A DNA stretch of 64,000 nt from JACMNW01 sp963708425 (GTDB taxonomy: Bacteria > Pseudomonadota > Alphaproteobacteria > Rhodobacterales > Rhodobacteraceae). The stretch's first letter is position 1. The number at the start of each line of letters is the position of its first letter. The notes beneath the pieces are model-generated. The model worked only from the letters and a program-made list of their open reading frames with translations. It made no database searches and had not been told where the DNA came from. A program made the position numbers and the translations under genes. Positions 16,739 to 24,394 of the stretch are shown one piece after another. The stretch covers positions 2,294,001 to 2,358,000 of the forward strand of contig OY970206.1 in the NCBI GenBank assembly GCA_963708425.1, written 5' to 3'.

Positions 16739-17592
16739 TCCGCGAGGCAAGCGTCGCGGACCGCGCGGCGCTGGAGGCGTTTTTGCTGGCGCATATCGAT
16801 GTCGCGATGTTTCCGATGGCGAATTTGCGCGACCATGGGATTGGTGCAGACGGCTTTGGGTCGGAGCATCCGAATGCGGCGCGGTTCTGGCTGCTGGGAC
16901 CGGAGGTTGGCGGCGTGGTGGCAGTAACGCGGCGCGGGATGATCATGGCGGTGCTGCCGAGTGGTGGGGATTTGCGTGGGCTGGTGGCCGCGATGGCGGG
17001 TGTGATGGTCAGCGGTGCGGTTGGTGAGGCGGTGGCGACGCGGCGGGTTTTGACGGCGTTGGGGTTGGACGACGTGCCGATGCGCCGCGATATCGATGAG
17101 CCGGGGTTTGGGCTGAATTTGGCGGAGCTGGTGGTGCCGGACGCGACCAACGCGCGGTTGATCATGGCAACCGGGAGGCTGCGCAAAATGCTGGTGGAGT
17201 GGCGCGTGGCGTATCATTTGGAGACGATGGGCACACCACCGGAGCAGGCCGCAATACTTGCTGTGCGTGATATTGAGACTTGCATCGCGGCGAAATCGCA
17301 TCGGGTGTTGCTGGTGAGGGGCGCGCCGGTGGCGTTGACCGGGTTTAACGCGCGTTTGCCTGAGATTGTGCAAATCGGTGGAGTCTACGTGCCACCTGAT
17401 TTGCGGCGGCGGGGCTATGCGCGATTGGCAGTGGCCTTGCATCTGGCCGAGGTGCTGCCGCAGGGTGTTGCGCGGGCGGTGCTGTTTGCAGCGAATGACG
17501 CGGCGGCGCGGGCATACAGGGCGATTGGGTTTCAGCGAAGTGGCGCAATGGCGGTGGTGGTGTTTCAGGCTACGCATCGGGTGCAGGCATGA
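16735..17592 (+). CDS. GNAT-family N-acetyltransferase
   Basis: 285 residues, longer than a single GNAT domain. The C-terminal third carries the acetyl-CoA binding loop (VYVPPDLRRRGYARLAVALH) and the following ANDAAARAYRAIGF helix-strand typical of GNAT motif A/B. The N-terminal half may be a degenerate second GNAT-like domain. The GTG at 16735 overlaps the rsmE stop (GTGA) and begins VIREASVADRAAL, a typical GNAT opening. The substrate is unknown. It overlaps the next gene by ATGA, forming an rsmE operon. Confidence 0.82.
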   Translation: MIREASVADRAALEAFLLAHIDVAMFPMANLRDHGIGADGFGSEHPNAARFWLLGPEVGGVVAVTRRGMIMAVLPSGGDLRGLVAAMAGVMVSGAVGEAVATRRVLTALGLDDVPMRRDIDEPGFGLNLAELVVPDATNARLIMATGRLRKMLVEWRVAYHLETMGTPPEQAAILAVRDIETCIAAKSHRVLLVRGAPVALTGFNARLPEIVQIGGVYVPPDLRRRGYARLAVALHLAEVLPQGVARAVLFAANDAAARAYRAIGFQRSGAMAVVVFQATHRVQA

Positions 17593-18140
17593 TCGTGATC
17601 CGGCCAGACGTGATGGTGTCGTTGGCGCGCTGGCGTGAGGTGATTGCTGCGCTGGGGGTGGTTGGTGTTGGGCTATGGCTGATGTGGTTGGGCGGGTATT
17701 TTCTGGTGCCGGTTGGGCTTGGGGTTTTGGGGTTAGGAGCGGCTTGGGGCGTGTTGGCGTTTCGGCGGATGCGGTTTGCGCAAGCGGTGGATGCGCCAGG
17801 TGTGGTTGAGGTGGACGAGGGGCAGGTGGGGTATTTCGGGCCGGGGCAGGGCGGGTTTGTCGGACTGCCCGATCTGGTGGAGTTGCGCCTGATTGCCGTG
17901 CAGGGCGGGCGGTTCTGGCGATTGAAGCAGGCGGATGGGCAGGCACTGCTTATTCCGGTGGACGCTGCGGGGGCCGAGCGGTTGTTTGACGCGTTTGCCA
18001 GTTTGCCGGGAATGGATACGCAGGCATTGGTGACAGCACTGGCAGCTGCGCCAGTTGAACGGCCGAACCATGCGTCGGTGGTGGTTATAAGTGACAGTGT
18101 TGTGATCTGGCGGCGGACTGCGCGCGCGGCCTTGACTTGA
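17589..18140 (+). CDS. Hypothetical membrane protein, 183 aa
   Basis: The start at 17589 overlaps the GNAT stop (ATGA). Two membrane helices are visible at about residues 17-37 and 40-58 (VIAALGVVGVGLWLMWLGGYF and PVGLGVLGLGAAWGVLAF). They are followed by a soluble region resembling a small beta-rich domain (GVVEVDEGQVGYFGPGQGG, LPDLVELRLIAVQGGRFW). No catalytic motif is seen. Coupling with rsmE and the GNAT gene suggests co-expression. The family is not recognised. Confidence 0.8.
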   Translation: MIVIRPDVMVSLARWREVIAALGVVGVGLWLMWLGGYFLVPVGLGVLGLGAAWGVLAFRRMRFAQAVDAPGVVEVDEGQVGYFGPGQGGFVGLPDLVELRLIAVQGGRFWRLKQADGQALLIPVDAAGAERLFDAFASLPGMDTQALVTALAAAPVERPNHASVVVISDSVVIWRRTARAALT

Positions 18141-18197
18141 CGCGTGGGGCAAGACACCTGTGTCAGCCGAGATGTTGAGTTCAATTGGAGCGCCGCT

Positions 18198-19544
18198 ATG
18201 TCTATTCCACAATCTGGTGGTGGTCTGATTGAAAGCATCGATCAGCTTGCCGCCTATATGGAGGCGGGCAACAAACCTGCTGCAGATTGGCGCATTGGCA
18301 CCGAGCATGAGAAATTTGGCTGGCTGACGGATAGTCGCAAGCCGTTGCCCTATGCTGGCGAGCGGTCGATCTCGGCTTTGTTTGCGGGGCTGGAAGCGCA
18401 GTTTGGCTGGCACCCTGTTCGTGAGGGCGAGAACACTATCGGGATGACGCGGGACGGGGCGAATATCTCGCTTGAACCGGGCGGGCAGTTCGAACTTTCC
18501 GGTGCGGCGGTGGAAAACCTGCATGAAACGGAAGCAGAGACGCGGTTGCATCTGGATGAGGTGGCGGAACTGGCGGCACCCTTGGGCATTCGGTTTATGG
18601 GGATAGGGGCGGCACCGGAATGGTCGGGCGCGGATATGCCGGTGATGCCGAAGGGGCGTTATCGGTTGATGACGGATTACATGGGCCGGGTTGGCACGCA
18701 TGGCACCCAGATGATGTACCGCACGTGCACAGTGCAGGTTAATCTGGATTACGCGTCCGAAGCCGACATGGTGAAGAAACTGCGGGTGGCGATTGCGTTG
18801 CAGCCAGTGGCGACGGCGCTGTTTGCATCCTCGCCGTTCTTTGATGGCAAGCTGAATGGGCATAAATCCTGGCGGTCGCGGATTTGGCGCGGGTTGGATG
18901 ATACGCGAACGGGGATGCTGCCGTTTGCGTTTGAAAGCGGCATGGGGTTTCAGGCCTATGTGGATTGGGTGCTGGATGTGCCGATGTATTTTGTCTACCG
19001 GGATGGCAAGTATATCAATGCGTTAGGGCAATCGTTCCGCGATTTTCTGAAGGGTCAGTTGCCAGCCTTGCCGGGTGAAAAGCCGACATTGAGCGATTGG
19101 GCGGATCACATGACGACCGTCTTCCCCGAGGCGCGGGTGAAGAAATTCATCGAAATGCGCGGGGCGGATTGCGGCGATCTGGCGCATATCGTGGCGCTGC
19201 CAGCGTTTTGGGTGGGGCTGATGTATGACCCATCGGCGCTGGATGCGGCTTGGGATCTGGTCAAGCGGCTTGACGCGGCAACGCGCGAGGGGCTGCGGGT
19301 TGCCGCGTCGGTTGACGGGCTGCAGGGCGAGGCTGGCGGCGTGAAGATTATCGATCTGGCGCGCGCGGCGGTGGCGCTTTCGCGGGCTGGACTGGCAGCG
19401 CGGGGGTTGGGGGAAGAGATGTATCTGGCCCCGTTGCTGCAATCGGTGAAGTCTGGGGTGACGCAGGCGGACCGCTGGTTGCAGGCTTATCATGGGGACT
19501 GGGGCGGTGATTTGCGGCGGATTTACGAGGCGAGTAGTTTGTGA
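18198..19544 (+). CDS. gshA: Glutamate-cysteine ligase (plant/alphaproteobacterial type)
   Basis: 448 residues. It makes gamma-glutamylcysteine, the first step of glutathione synthesis, in the cytoplasm. The plant-like GCS2 family is indicated by WRIGTEHEKFGW, GANISLEPGGQFELSG with catalytic Glu residues, MMYRTCTVQVNLDY, FASSPFFDGKLNG, SWRSRIWRGLDDTRTG and the late ADRWLQAYHGDWGGD. The ATG at 18198 follows GGAG at 18187-18190. It is probably part of, or just downstream of, the rsmE operon, with about 57 bp between genes. Confidence 0.95.
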   Translation: MSIPQSGGGLIESIDQLAAYMEAGNKPAADWRIGTEHEKFGWLTDSRKPLPYAGERSISALFAGLEAQFGWHPVREGENTIGMTRDGANISLEPGGQFELSGAAVENLHETEAETRLHLDEVAELAAPLGIRFMGIGAAPEWSGADMPVMPKGRYRLMTDYMGRVGTHGTQMMYRTCTVQVNLDYASEADMVKKLRVAIALQPVATALFASSPFFDGKLNGHKSWRSRIWRGLDDTRTGMLPFAFESGMGFQAYVDWVLDVPMYFVYRDGKYINALGQSFRDFLKGQLPALPGEKPTLSDWADHMTTVFPEARVKKFIEMRGADCGDLAHIVALPAFWVGLMYDPSALDAAWDLVKRLDAATREGLRVAASVDGLQGEAGGVKIIDLARAAVALSRAGLAARGLGEEMYLAPLLQSVKSGVTQADRWLQAYHGDWGGDLRRIYEASSL

Positions 19545-19591
19545 GGGGGGGCGCTGCCCCCAAGCCTCGCCGATGGCGCGGCTTCCCCCCG

Positions 19592-19614
19592 GGATATTTT
19601 TGAACAGAAAAAGC
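19592..19614 (+). repeat. Dispersed 3' intergenic element, copy 1
   Basis: GGATATTTTTGAACAGAAAA lies in the convergent gap between gshA and plsY after a G/C-rich hairpin. Related sequences occur at 28361-28382 and 41839-41860, each after the end of a + strand gene. Confidence 0.55.
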
Positions 19615-19636
19615 GGAAGCGCGCGGCGAGGGCGGG

Positions 19637-20248
19637 TCAGCCTTTTTTCGCGCCAATCTTTGGCTCGGTGCCTGCTTTGATGCGGGCGATGTTGGCGGCG
19701 TGGCGGATGTAGACGAGGATGGTCAGGATCAGCACCAGCAGCAGCATTTGGCCGTGGTCGAAGATCAGTAACCAGAGGCCGGACAGGCCAGCGGCGGATA
19801 GGGCGGCTGCCGAGGAGATGCGGGTGATGGCGGCGGTTACTGCCCATGTGGCGCAGGCAGCGAGGCCGACGGGCCATGCCAGGGCCAGCAGGATGCCGAG
19901 GAAGGTGGCGACACCTTTGCCGCCTTTGAAGCCGAGCCAGATCGGGAACAGGTGGCCGAGAAACGCGGCGAGGCCTGCGAGTTGGGCGGCGTCTTCGCCG
20001 AACGCGGCGCGGGCGATCAGGACGGCGATGCCGCCCTTGGCGGCGTCCAGGATCAGGGTTGCGGCGGCGGCCCGTTTGTTGCCGGTGCGCAGGACGTTGG
20101 TGGCGCCGATGTTACCCGAGCCGATTTGGCGCAGATCACCCAGGCCAAACGCGCGGGTGATGACGATGCCGAACGGGATGGAGCCGAGGGCGTAGGCAAG
20201 CACGGCGACGAGGGCCAGCATCATTGGGTCTGTGGTGATGGGGGGCAT
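19637..20248 (-). CDS. plsY: Acyl-phosphate:glycerol-3-phosphate acyltransferase PlsY
   Basis: 203 residues. It transfers an acyl group from acyl-phosphate to glycerol-3-phosphate, starting membrane phospholipid synthesis. Signature motifs are present: LGSIPFGIVI, GSGNIGATNVLR, DAAKGGIAV, LGHLFPIWLGFKGGKGVAT. About five membrane helices are visible. Its ATG at 20248 follows the stop of the dihydroorotase homologue by 3 bp, so the two are co-transcribed. Confidence 0.95.
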   Translation of the reverse strand: MPPITTDPMMLALVAVLAYALGSIPFGIVITRAFGLGDLRQIGSGNIGATNVLRTGNKRAAAATLILDAAKGGIAVLIARAAFGEDAAQLAGLAAFLGHLFPIWLGFKGGKGVATFLGILLALAWPVGLAACATWAVTAAITRISSAAALSAAGLSGLWLLIFDHGQMLLLVLILTILVYIRHAANIARIKAGTEPKIGAKKG

Positions 20249-20251
20249 GGG

Positions 20252-21517
20252 CTATTCCGCTGTGAAGACTTGTTGGCCTGCGACGAAGGTTGCGCGCACC
20301 TTACCCTCCATCCGTTGGCCGTCAAACGGGGTGTTTTTGGATTTCGAGTGCAGTTTGGACCGGTCTAACAGGAAGGGCGCGTTGGGGTCGAACAGGACAA
20401 GGTCGGCGGGGGCACCTGTGGCGAGACGGCCTTGGGGCAGGTTCAGGCGTCTGGCGGGGTTTAGCGACATGGCGCGGAAGAGTTGGGGCAGGGTCATCGC
20501 TCCCGCGTGATACAGGCGCATGGCGGCGGGGAGAAAGGTTTCGAGGGCGACGGCCCCGGCGGCGGCTTCCTCAAAGGGCAGGCGTTTGGATTCTTCATCC
20601 TGCGGCGTGTGCATGGAACAGATGATGTCGATCAGGCCGTCGGCGACGGCTTCGACCGTGGCGAGGCGGTCTTCTTCGGACCGGAGGGGCGGTTTGACTT
20701 TGAAGAAGGTGCGGTAATCGCCGACGTCGAGTTCGTTCAGCGTCAGGTGGTGGATGCTGACGCCTGCGGTGACATCGAGGCCGTTGGCCTTGGCGCGTTG
20801 CAGGGCGGGCAGGCTGCGGGCGGTGGTGATCTGGTCGGCGTGGTATTTCGCGCCTGTCATTTCCACGAGGCCAAGATCGCGGTCGAGGCCCAAGCGTTCG
20901 GCCATCGGTGACACGCCGGGCAGGCCGCGCAGGGAGGCGAATTTGCCGGAGGTGACGGCGGCGCCTTGGCTTAGGCCGGGGTCTTGCGGGTGGCCGATGA
21001 TCAGGGCGCCAAGACTGCTGGCATAGGTGAGGGCGCGGGACAGGACTTTGGTATCGGTGACGACATGATCGCCGTCGCTGAAGGCGATGGCCCCGGCATC
21101 GAGGAGGAAGCCGATTTCGGTCATCTCGTGGCCCGCGCGGCCCTTGGTGAGGGCAGCCATGTGGTGGATGCGGACGGGAAATTCGGCGGCGCGTCTGGTG
21201 ACGAACTCCAGCACTTCGGGGCTGTCAATGGCCGGGTCAGTATCAGCCCGTGCGATGATGGTGGTGACGCCGCCTGCAGCAGCGGCGAGGGAGGCGGAGC
21301 GGAAGGATTCTTTGTGCCGATCGCCCGGCTCGCCGATTTTGACGCCGATATCAACAATGCCGGGGGCGAGGCAGAGGCCGTGGCAGTTGATTATGGTGGC
21401 ACCCTTGGGGGCGGGGGTGTTGAGGGCGTGGATTGTGTCGCCGTTGATGGTGAGGGTGCCCGGCTCATCCGTCAAGGTTTCGGGGTTGATCAGGCGGGCG
21501 TTGGTGAGGTGGATCAT
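20252..21517 (-). CDS. Dihydroorotase homologue lacking metal-site residues (PyrC'/PyrX-like)
   Basis: 421 residues, class I dihydroorotase fold. The strand that should carry PG-x-D-x-H-x-H-x-R-E-P-G reads APGIVDIGVKIGEPG: both metal-binding His are replaced (G58, K60) and the substrate Arg is Gly62. The usual SDHAPH catalytic Asp motif reads CSMHTPQ, with Met for Asp. The other His positions (IIGHPQD, SIHHLTLNE) remain. This fits the non-catalytic pseudo-dihydroorotases that assemble with class A aspartate carbamoyltransferase, as in Pseudomonas pyrBC'. It lies in the pyrB transcription unit, before plsY. An active dihydroorotase would then be encoded elsewhere. The start at 21517 gives the family-typical N-terminus. 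Confidence 0.88.
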   Translation of the reverse strand: MIHLTNARLINPETLTDEPGTLTINGDTIHALNTPAPKGATIINCHGLCLAPGIVDIGVKIGEPGDRHKESFRSASLAAAAGGVTTIIARADTDPAIDSPEVLEFVTRRAAEFPVRIHHMAALTKGRAGHEMTEIGFLLDAGAIAFSDGDHVVTDTKVLSRALTYASSLGALIIGHPQDPGLSQGAAVTSGKFASLRGLPGVSPMAERLGLDRDLGLVEMTGAKYHADQITTARSLPALQRAKANGLDVTAGVSIHHLTLNELDVGDYRTFFKVKPPLRSEEDRLATVEAVADGLIDIICSMHTPQDEESKRLPFEEAAAGAVALETFLPAAMRLYHAGAMTLPQLFRAMSLNPARRLNLPQGRLATGAPADLVLFDPNAPFLLDRSKLHSKSKNTPFDGQRMEGKVRATFVAGQQVFTAE

Positions 21518-21544
21518 GGGGCGGTCCTTGGCGTGCGGGTCTGG

Positions 21545-21640
21545 CCCGTAGGGTGCGCATTCATTGCGCACCGTTGGTGGGCGCGCGCGTGGGGGGGTGG
21601 GGTATGACACGCGGTGCGCAATGAATGCGCACCCTACGGG
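21545..21640. repeat. Palindromic GTAGGG...CCCTAC element, perfect 29-bp inverted repeat
   Basis: Arms at 21545-21573 and 21612-21640 are exact reverse complements (29 bp), separated by 38 bp. Each arm is itself a hairpin (GGTGCGCA, 5-nt loop, TGCGCACC). It lies between the 44-aa gene and the dihydroorotase homologue. A diverged copy is at 21804-21878, and GTAGGG-ended relatives are at 51288 and 52233. Confidence 0.85.
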
Positions 21641-21651
21641 GATAGTCATTT

Positions 21652-21786
21652 TCAACTTCCCATCCAGACGAACAGGCCAACGAAAATGAACAGCAGGATC
21701 AGCACAACTGTGGCGACCATGCCGCCAATGCGGGCGTCGGACATCGGTTTTTTCGGGGGTTTATCTGGGGGGCGGGGGGTGGTCAT
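21652..21786 (-). CDS. Small membrane protein, 44 aa
   Basis: The minus strand reads MTTPRPPDKPPKKPMSDARI and continues to one membrane helix (GMVATVVLILLFIFVGLFVW) and the end MGS. A Pro/Lys-rich cytosolic tail of about 20 residues precedes one helix. Third positions are GC-rich. It lies between the pyrB-linked PH-like gene and the dihydroorotase homologue, flanked on both sides by palindromic elements. An in-frame ATG at 21798 would add four residues but starts inside the repeat. The ribosome site is weak (AAAGG close to the ATG). No family is recognised. Confidence 0.65.
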   Translation of the reverse strand: MTTPRPPDKPPKKPMSDARIGGMVATVVLILLFIFVGLFVWMGS

Positions 21787-21803
21787 GCCTTTGCGCATTC
21801 TGA

Positions 21804-21878
21804 CGTAGAGTGCGCGTTTACTGCGCACCGTGTGTGGGGCATGCTGTTACGGTGCGCATTCAATGCGCACCCTACGGG
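21804..21878. repeat. Diverged second copy of the palindromic element
   Basis: The right arm at 21850-21878 is a near copy of the 29-mer at 21612-21640. The left arm at 21804-21830 matches its complement with several mismatches. It flanks the 44-aa gene on the other side. Confidence 0.7.
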
Positions 21879-21919
21879 TAGAGCGTTGAGGGCGATTGAG
21901 TGCGCAGCAACAATACAGA

Positions 21920-22456
21920 TCATGTGACCTTTCCCTGCGCTTTATTTACGGCTGCAATGGCACTTTCGAATTGCAAATCAGTTAGTCCCGAAAATGCCAT
22001 TTTATTGGAGATTTTTAGCGCCCCACCCATCATCCTAACTGGAGATTGTGGTGTCAGCTGTGCTGAACGATTTACTCTTAGTAGCCCCACCGCGCTGACA
22101 TAGGCCGCGCGGTTGGTTATTGCATATCGACGAATGGACCAGCCTTTTCGGAGCATTACAGGATTTAGGGCAGCCAATGTGCACATAACTAATGAAAAAA
22201 TTAGAATTGGCCAAGCAAAGTAGAAAAAAATTGAGCACCGACCTTGATTAAAGGCGTCACAGAACTGATCAGCGGACGAGTAAATGAAAATCGCTTTGTA
22301 CGAAAGATAAGCACCATATCCAAACATCAGATATGTAAGAAGCCTTAGACCTGGACCGATTGGCTGACTAGCGCGTGCATACCAAAAAAGGGTTTCGTCT
22401 GCGCTAATTCGATCTTGCCAGAATAGCTGATCATCAACATCAGGGGCAGCACTCAC
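21920..22456 (-). CDS. PH-like membrane protein, 178 aa
   Basis: Two membrane segments are visible at about residues 38-58 and 75-97 (LLTYLMFGYGAYLSYKAIF and FFYFAWPILIFSLVMCTLAAL). They are followed by a region with YAITNRAAYV, the hallmark of bacterial PH-like (YdbT/YokE-type) domains. The GTG at 22456 overlaps the pyrB stop (GTGA), so it is translationally coupled. Its base composition is clearly less GC-rich than pyrB. It has no known role in pyrimidine synthesis. Confidence 0.75.
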   Translation of the reverse strand: MSAAPDVDDQLFWQDRISADETLFWYARASQPIGPGLRLLTYLMFGYGAYLSYKAIFIYSSADQFCDAFNQGRCSIFFYFAWPILIFSLVMCTLAALNPVMLRKGWSIRRYAITNRAAYVSAVGLLRVNRSAQLTPQSPVRMMGGALKISNKMAFSGLTDLQFESAIAAVNKAQGKVT

Positions 22457-23415
22457 ACCATCACCCCCACAGCCTTGGCCCCGCGTTCGGCCCGCAAGTT
22501 CCGCGCCAGCAGGTCCATGCAGGCCATGCGGACGGCGACGCCCATTTCGACTTGGTCTTGGATCACAGAACGGTTGATGTCATCGGCGAGGTCGCCGTCG
22601 ATCTCTACCCCCCGGTTCATCGGGCCGGGGTGCATGACGATGGCGTCGGGTTTGGCGTGGGCTAGTTTTTCGGCGTCGAGGCCGTAGCGGTGGTAGTATT
22701 CGCGGCTGGAGGGGATGAAGCCGCCGTCCATCCGTTCGCGTTGCAGGCGCAGCATCATGACGACGTCGGCGCCTTCAAGGCCTGCGCGCATGTCGTCGAA
22801 GACTTCGCAGCCGAATTCGTTCACGCCTGCGGGCATCAGGGTGGGGGGGCCGATCAGGCGGATGCGGTTTTCCATTTTACCAAGCAGGATCAGGTTGCTG
22901 CGGGCGACGCGGGAATGGGCGATGTCGCCGCAGATGGCCACGGTCAGGCGTTGGATGCGGCCTTTGGCGCGGCGGATGGTCAGGGCATCGAGCAGGGCTT
23001 GAGTCGGGTGTTCGTGGCGGCCATCGCCTGCGTTGAGGACGGCGCAATTGACCTTGGAGGCGAGCAGGTTGACGGCACCGGAGGACGGGTGGCGTACCAC
23101 CAGCAGGTCGGGATGCATGGCGTTCAGGGTCAGGGCGGTGTCTATCAGGGTTTCGCCCTTCTTCACCGACGAATGGGCGACGGACATGTTCATCACATCG
23201 GCGCCGAGGCGTTTACCGGCGAGTTCGAAGCTGGCTTGCGTGCGGGTGGAGGATTCGAAGAACATGTTGATCTGCGTCATGCCCGCCAAGACATTGGCCT
23301 GTTTGACGGTGCGGCGGTTCAGATCGACGTATTTGTCGGACAGGTCCAGAATGGTGCGAATTTCGTCGGGGGCGAGATGTTCGATGCCAAGAAGGTGACG
23401 GGCGCGGAAGGTCAT
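22453..23415 (-). CDS. pyrB: Aspartate carbamoyltransferase catalytic subunit
   Basis: 320 residues. It condenses carbamoyl phosphate with aspartate in de novo pyrimidine synthesis. The carbamoyl-phosphate loop FFESSTRTQASFE (SSTRT at 55-59) and the late MHPGPMNRGVEI are intact. GGAG lies 7 nt before the ATG at 23415. The presence of a pseudo-dihydroorotase in the same unit suggests a class A dodecamer (PyrB6-PyrC'6). The coupled downstream gene is a PH-like membrane protein. Confidence 0.96.
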   Translation of the reverse strand: MTFRARHLLGIEHLAPDEIRTILDLSDKYVDLNRRTVKQANVLAGMTQINMFFESSTRTQASFELAGKRLGADVMNMSVAHSSVKKGETLIDTALTLNAMHPDLLVVRHPSSGAVNLLASKVNCAVLNAGDGRHEHPTQALLDALTIRRAKGRIQRLTVAICGDIAHSRVARSNLILLGKMENRIRLIGPPTLMPAGVNEFGCEVFDDMRAGLEGADVVMMLRLQRERMDGGFIPSSREYYHRYGLDAEKLAHAKPDAIVMHPGPMNRGVEIDGDLADDINRSVIQDQVEMGVAVRMACMDLLARNLRAERGAKAVGVMV

Positions 23416-23431
23416 TGCAGGCTCCGTTTGA

Positions 23432-23476
23432 GCGTGATGAGGAAAAGTGGGAACCGGTTTTCCTCGCTGATCACGC
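23432..23476. repeat. Long hairpin between pyrB and the uracil-DNA glycosylase gene
   Basis: Nested arms pair: GCGTGAT (23432-23438) with ATCACGC (23470-23476), GAGGAAAA (23439-23446) with TTTTCCTC (23458-23465), and a central AACCGGTT. It starts 17 bp upstream of the pyrB start codon. The AAGTGGGAACCGGTTTTC core resembles a repeat scattered in alphaproteobacterial genomes (from memory). It could affect the pyrB leader. Confidence 0.55.
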
Positions 23477-23548
23477 GATCACTAATGGGGCATTTGGGCG
23501 CTTATAGAAAGGTGCGGCGCGTGCGGCAAGCCGGGTTGTTCCAAGGCT

Positions 23549-24394
23549 GTGGTGGGCATAGCCTTGGGGGCATGGGAATCGAGCGAGACATATGAGGCTC
23601 CGGAGGCTTGGCATGCGGCGCTGGCGGCGTTGGCGTGGCAGGTTGATCTTGGGGTTGGCGATGTGATTGGCGATGCGCCGATCAATCGGTACGATCTGGT
23701 TGAGGTGCAGCGTGAGGCGGCGGTTGTGCCGGAGGCTGTGCGGGTGGAGGCGGTGGAGCCGCCAAGCGGTGCGAATGTTGCCGCAAAGGCCGAGACAGCG
23801 GTGGCTGCGGCGCGGGCGGCCGCCGGGGCTGCGGGATCGTTGGCGGAATTGCGCGCGGCGCTGGCGGTGTTTGAGCATTGCGAGATCAAGCAGGGTGCGC
23901 GGTCTTTGGTGTTTGGCGATGGCAATCCGGCCGCGCGGGTGTTGATTTTGGGTGAGGCACCGGGTTCTGAGGAAGACCGCGAAGGGCGGCCTTTCGTGGG
24001 ACCAGCGGGGCAGTTGCTGGACAAGATGTTCGCGGCAATCGGGTTGTCGCGCACGGCGTCTGATCCTGCCGAGGCGGTGTATATCACCAATGTAATGCCG
24101 TGGCGGCCACCGCAGAACCGCGATCCGTCGCATGAAGAAATTGCGATGATGCGGCCTTTTGTGGAGCGGCATATCGCGTTGGTGAACCCGGATGTGATTG
24201 TTCTGATGGGGAATACTCCGTGCGCCACGTTATTGGAGCAGCGCGGGATACTGAAGCTACGCGGGGTCTGGGCGCAGGCTTTGGGTAAGCCTGTGTTGCC
24301 GATGGCGCATCCGGCGTATTTGCTGCGCAACCCGATTGCCAAGCGTGAGGCTTGGGCGGATTTGCTGGCGATACGGGAAAGATTGGGCACATGA
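23549..24394 (+). CDS. Family-4-like uracil-DNA glycosylase lacking Fe-S cysteines
   Basis: 281 residues. The uracil-binding motif GEAPGSEED (135-143), GRPFVGPAGQLLD, TNVMPWRPPQNRDP and MAHPAYLLRNP assign it to the family 4 (UDGa) fold, which excises uracil from DNA. Canonical family 4 enzymes bind a 4Fe-4S cluster with four Cys. Here only two Cys exist in total (EHCEIK, NTPCATLL), the CxxC is FEHC, and the CRPPQNR Cys is Trp. An Ala-rich N-terminal extension of about 95 residues is present. The start is a GTG at 23549 or nearby. The stop overlaps the LysE gene (ATGA). Confidence 0.85.
   Translation: MVGIALGAWESSETYEAPEAWHAALAALAWQVDLGVGDVIGDAPINRYDLVEVQREAAVVPEAVRVEAVEPPSGANVAAKAETAVAAARAAAGAAGSLAELRAALAVFEHCEIKQGARSLVFGDGNPAARVLILGEAPGSEEDREGRPFVGPAGQLLDKMFAAIGLSRTASDPAEAVYITNVMPWRPPQNRDPSHEEIAMMRPFVERHIALVNPDVIVLMGNTPCATLLEQRGILKLRGVWAQALGKPVLPMAHPAYLLRNPIAKREAWADLLAIRERLGT

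Noticed and set aside
16087..17946. 619-codon antisense frame across rsmE, the GNAT gene and the next gene
   Set aside because: It is low-complexity Pro/Arg/Ala sequence opposite three well-supported genes.
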